Shown here one piece after another: positions 5,801 through 6,250 of a DNA stretch of 6,250 nt. The stretch spans positions 1 to 6,250 of the forward strand of contig CAIQPA010000219.1 of assembly GCA_903873545.1 (NCBI GenBank). The letters are read 5' to 3'. Both the position numbers and the translations under genes were made by a program. Numbering within the stretch: the stretch's first letter is position 1; each line of letters begins with the position of its first letter. The notes below the pieces were generated by a model, which ran no database searches, was not told the origin of the DNA, and saw only the letters and a program-made list of their open reading frames with translations. Source of the DNA: an uncultured delta proteobacterium (GTDB lineage Bacteria > Myxococcota_A > Bradymonadia > REDH01).

Positions 5801-6250
5801 CCGACGTATCGGGAAGACGCCGACGCTTCTACAGGCTGGCTTTACAGCATCGAAACATGCGAATCCGATACTTGTATTGGCCTCGATGGACTTGTCGGAG
5901 GTAACTATCAACCGGGTGCGTGCCACGCTGCTGGCTGCCAAGCAGACAGCCAACTTACCGAGTATCGCGCGGCAGACTCTTCCGGGTTCTACTACGAATC
6001 TCCCCACATCAACGACCAGTGTCTGCCTGAGGTTGAAGCCTGTAATCCTTATGACTCACATGGCATCGGTGAGCGGTCCCTTGAACAGACCAATACTTAT
6101 GCCCTCGTTGGTCCTTACTACTCGTGGTCATACAACTATGGCGATTATGAGTCGCAGGGCTGCGAGCTCGTTGGGTGCGACCCAGGGTACAGGCTCGCTT
6201 ACGGATTCTCTGTTTATCAGTGCATCGTCGACAGCGACAACGACGGCTAC
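2792..6250 (+). CDS. Giant lipoprotein: RCC1-type propeller plus cysteine-rich repeats (3' partial)
   Basis: The frame runs from ATG 2792 through the last base without a stop: 1,153 codons visible, C-terminus missing. Checked codon by codon across every line. Order by residue: lipoprotein signal peptide 1-27; low-complexity Ser/Thr/Glu linker about 28-77; RCC1-type propeller about 78-388; Asp/Cys-rich CGCG segment about 391-443; four-cysteine repeat array about 451-872; diverged cysteine-rich continuation 873-1144; DSDNDGY at the edge. Known RCC1-type propellers are protein-binding platforms, and the cysteine repeats suggest a disulfide-stabilised stalk or recognition region. The product is expected to be tethered to a membrane by lipid and to project outward. 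No enzyme motif is seen. GC is about 75% near 3001-3060 but about 50% in parts of the C-terminal half. Specific function unknown; a surface adhesin or recognition role is inference. Confidence 0.93.
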   Translation, partial: MRGSMLLRWLPCRIPALLVPLALLAGCSDSAELAAPSTQTATEDGLSMTGEGDTSTDSSGEAPSLQKAARAGSSVGAVACFGGGTTGINTPSAAALAGAKSISTTSSGAYACAITSNDRISCWGTGAASLSTYTWLQTASVRELAAGTSANCVVTGTGATGSLSCWGSGGLLTYPTSVNTVNPTTGAITSGPGRSPISGLTVGTSHACAIRSADDTAVCWGSNTSGQSTVPSTLGAVSSISAGKDHTCAVKASNGNVVCWGGSTISPFAGPESSVPGTLGVTYAISAGNDYTCAIKSGLVLYPVGGGDPITSPGSLVCWGTASNGRTVPPAGTYKTLSTGANHGCALSNSATPTQTCWGLATSYAGAPSPAGTIYQNAASAANTCILNDFCPADPLKTAAGICGCGVADTNTDGDGEADCNESCDSDPLKTAPGACGCGASDTKARSYAGLLLGQLIDQTPAGQFCSVGACSENWHAETGYCTFNYQQCTHPDPNVAVAYMGWIAATSSYGSCGDTATGGWVSSCVAGYHRESDACVSDTRSCTIANGTGSQSWNTTSSSWNSCTIQTCNTGYHAESGACMSNSRSCSPMPANTTAGTQTWSSATSSYGTCIATSCSSGFHEEYGVCTSDTRSCNISNGTGSQTYQSHWIFGGYTYSTCSPTSCNEGYHIDAGANACVSNVIPCSPYPPNTTAGTRTWNPSTGGYDFCVATACSSGYHVEGGLCTSDTRSCSPMPANTTAGTQTWNSTTSSYGSCVATTCGSGYHVEGGVCTSNTRSCSPMPSNTTAGTQTWISGSTYGSCTATACNSGYHVEGGVCTSNTRSCSPMPANTTSGTQTWISGTTYGACTATGCAPTYAVVAGACVLQDGTYACSQGVGELDGVGERVVSGGVAGPCVPVTCGSTNNPGAFGVALELVETPIYNTPVIPLTLVDGVCKSPYQPCDTGIPNTTGVTSSLGGACVIADCTLPEQILRGGVCVSKTEACTIYRATSASRTWYVPTLDAPTYREDADASTGWLYSIETCESDTCIGLDGLVGGNYQPGACHAAGCQADSQLTEYRAADSSGFYYESPHINDQCLPEVEACNPYDSHGIGERSLEQTNTYALVGPYYSWSYNYGDYESQGCELVGCDPGYRLAYGFSVYQCIVDSDNDGY
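3023..3955 (+). repeat. RCC1-type seven-bladed beta-propeller
   Basis: Six complete units share the pattern (I/L)SAGxxHxCA(I/V/L)...(V/S)CWGxxxxG. The CWG cysteines are residues 122, 165, 219, 259, 318 and 357, each preceded by the partner cysteine of its unit (112, 152, 208, 248, 293, 345). The seventh unit is split: its second half (VACFGGGTTGINTP, Cys80) opens the domain and its first half (TIYQNAASAANTCIL, Cys385) closes it. This is the ring-closing arrangement expected of a seven-bladed RCC1 propeller. Blade 5 carries a longer loop between its two cysteines. Confidence 0.88.
3962..4120 (+). repeat. Asp/Cys-rich CGCG metal-binding segment
   Basis: Two tandem copies of C-x-(A/S)-DPLKTA(A/P)G(I/A)CGCG are separated by DTNTDGDGEADCNESC. 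This matches a widespread bacterial extracellular repeat (CPxDPxKTxPGxCGCGxxDxDxDGDG) related to thrombospondin type 3 calcium loops. It forms the hinge between the propeller and the cysteine-rich array. The second copy runs into the array without its own DxDGDG loop. Confidence 0.8.
4142..5407 (+). repeat. Array of four-cysteine repeats (nine units)
   Basis: In-frame tandem units of mostly 44-50 residues, each with four cysteines: W/Y-x-x-C, x-T-x-C, G-x-C and RSC. Boundaries: a degenerate unit 0 (4142-4258), then 4259-4420, 4421-4552, 4553-4693, 4694-4843, 4844-4984, 4985-5125, 5126-5263 and 5264-5407. Consensus of the later units starts SPMPANTTAGTQTW, then SSYGSC, then CxSGYHVEGGVC, then TSxTRSC. 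Units 6 and 7 differ mainly at synonymous sites. Four cysteines per unit fit two disulfides. I know no named family for certain; similar GTGxQxW...C repeats occur in large bacterial surface proteins. Confidence 0.9.
5408..6223 (+). repeat. Diverged cysteine-rich continuation of the array
   Basis: Part of gene 2. The four-cysteine rhythm continues, but the units are irregular in length and the SPMPANTTAGTQTW/SGYHVEGG motifs are largely lost. Remnants remain, for example IPNTTGVTSSLGGAC, then GGVC, then TEAC; later QGCELVGCDPGYRLAYG echoes the CxxGYHxExG motif. Codon use is more AT-tolerant than upstream (31 of 60 G+C in 6061-6120). These look like old repeats or an unrelated cysteine-rich domain grafted on; the first is more likely. 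Confidence 0.6.
6230..6250 (+). other. Start of another Asp-rich Ca-binding motif
   Basis: DSDNDGY at the very edge of the window matches the opening of DxDxDG calcium loops seen elsewhere in both genes. It suggests that gene 2 continues into a further thrombospondin-type-3-like or MopE-like segment. Only seven residues are visible. Confidence 0.45.

Overview
The window looks like a piece of a GC-rich chromosome from a bacterium with a diderm-type export system and a taste for very large, repeat-built, cysteine-rich surface proteins. The combination of thrombospondin-type-3 / metal-binding Asp-rich repeats, RCC1-type propellers, the CPxDPxKTxxGxCGCG repeat and a LAGC lipobox is most familiar from Myxococcota and related former Deltaproteobacteria. 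That assignment is inference from protein style only; there is no rRNA, tRNA or housekeeping gene to confirm it.

The whole window is explained by two large plus-strand genes, both cut by the window edges, and one short intergenic gap. Gene 1 (1-2684, 5' end missing) encodes an exported-type modular protein. A ~201-residue domain of unknown function comes first, followed by a long stretch of Asp-rich calcium/metal-binding repeats, a beta-rich domain of the kind found in secreted bacterial proteins, and then a second copy of the first domain. It ends at a TAA followed by a strong GC-rich hairpin with a T tract (2707-2749), a convincing intrinsic terminator.

Gene 2 starts only 42 bases after that terminator (ATG 2792, with GAGG upstream) and stays open to the last base, 1,153 codons with no stop. 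It encodes a lipoprotein: signal peptide with lipobox, Ser/Thr/Glu linker, an RCC1-type beta-propeller, a short Asp/Cys-rich metal-binding segment, an array of ~47-residue four-cysteine repeats, a diverged low-GC continuation of that array, and the start of another DxDxDG-type motif at the edge.

The two products share a style (extracellular, calcium-stabilised, disulfide-rich, internally duplicated) but have no recognisable catalytic domain, so a structural, adhesive or recognition role at the cell surface is the most that can be inferred. The reverse-strand open frames are shadows of these two genes. I see no RNA genes, insertion sequences, CRISPR arrays or phage genes.
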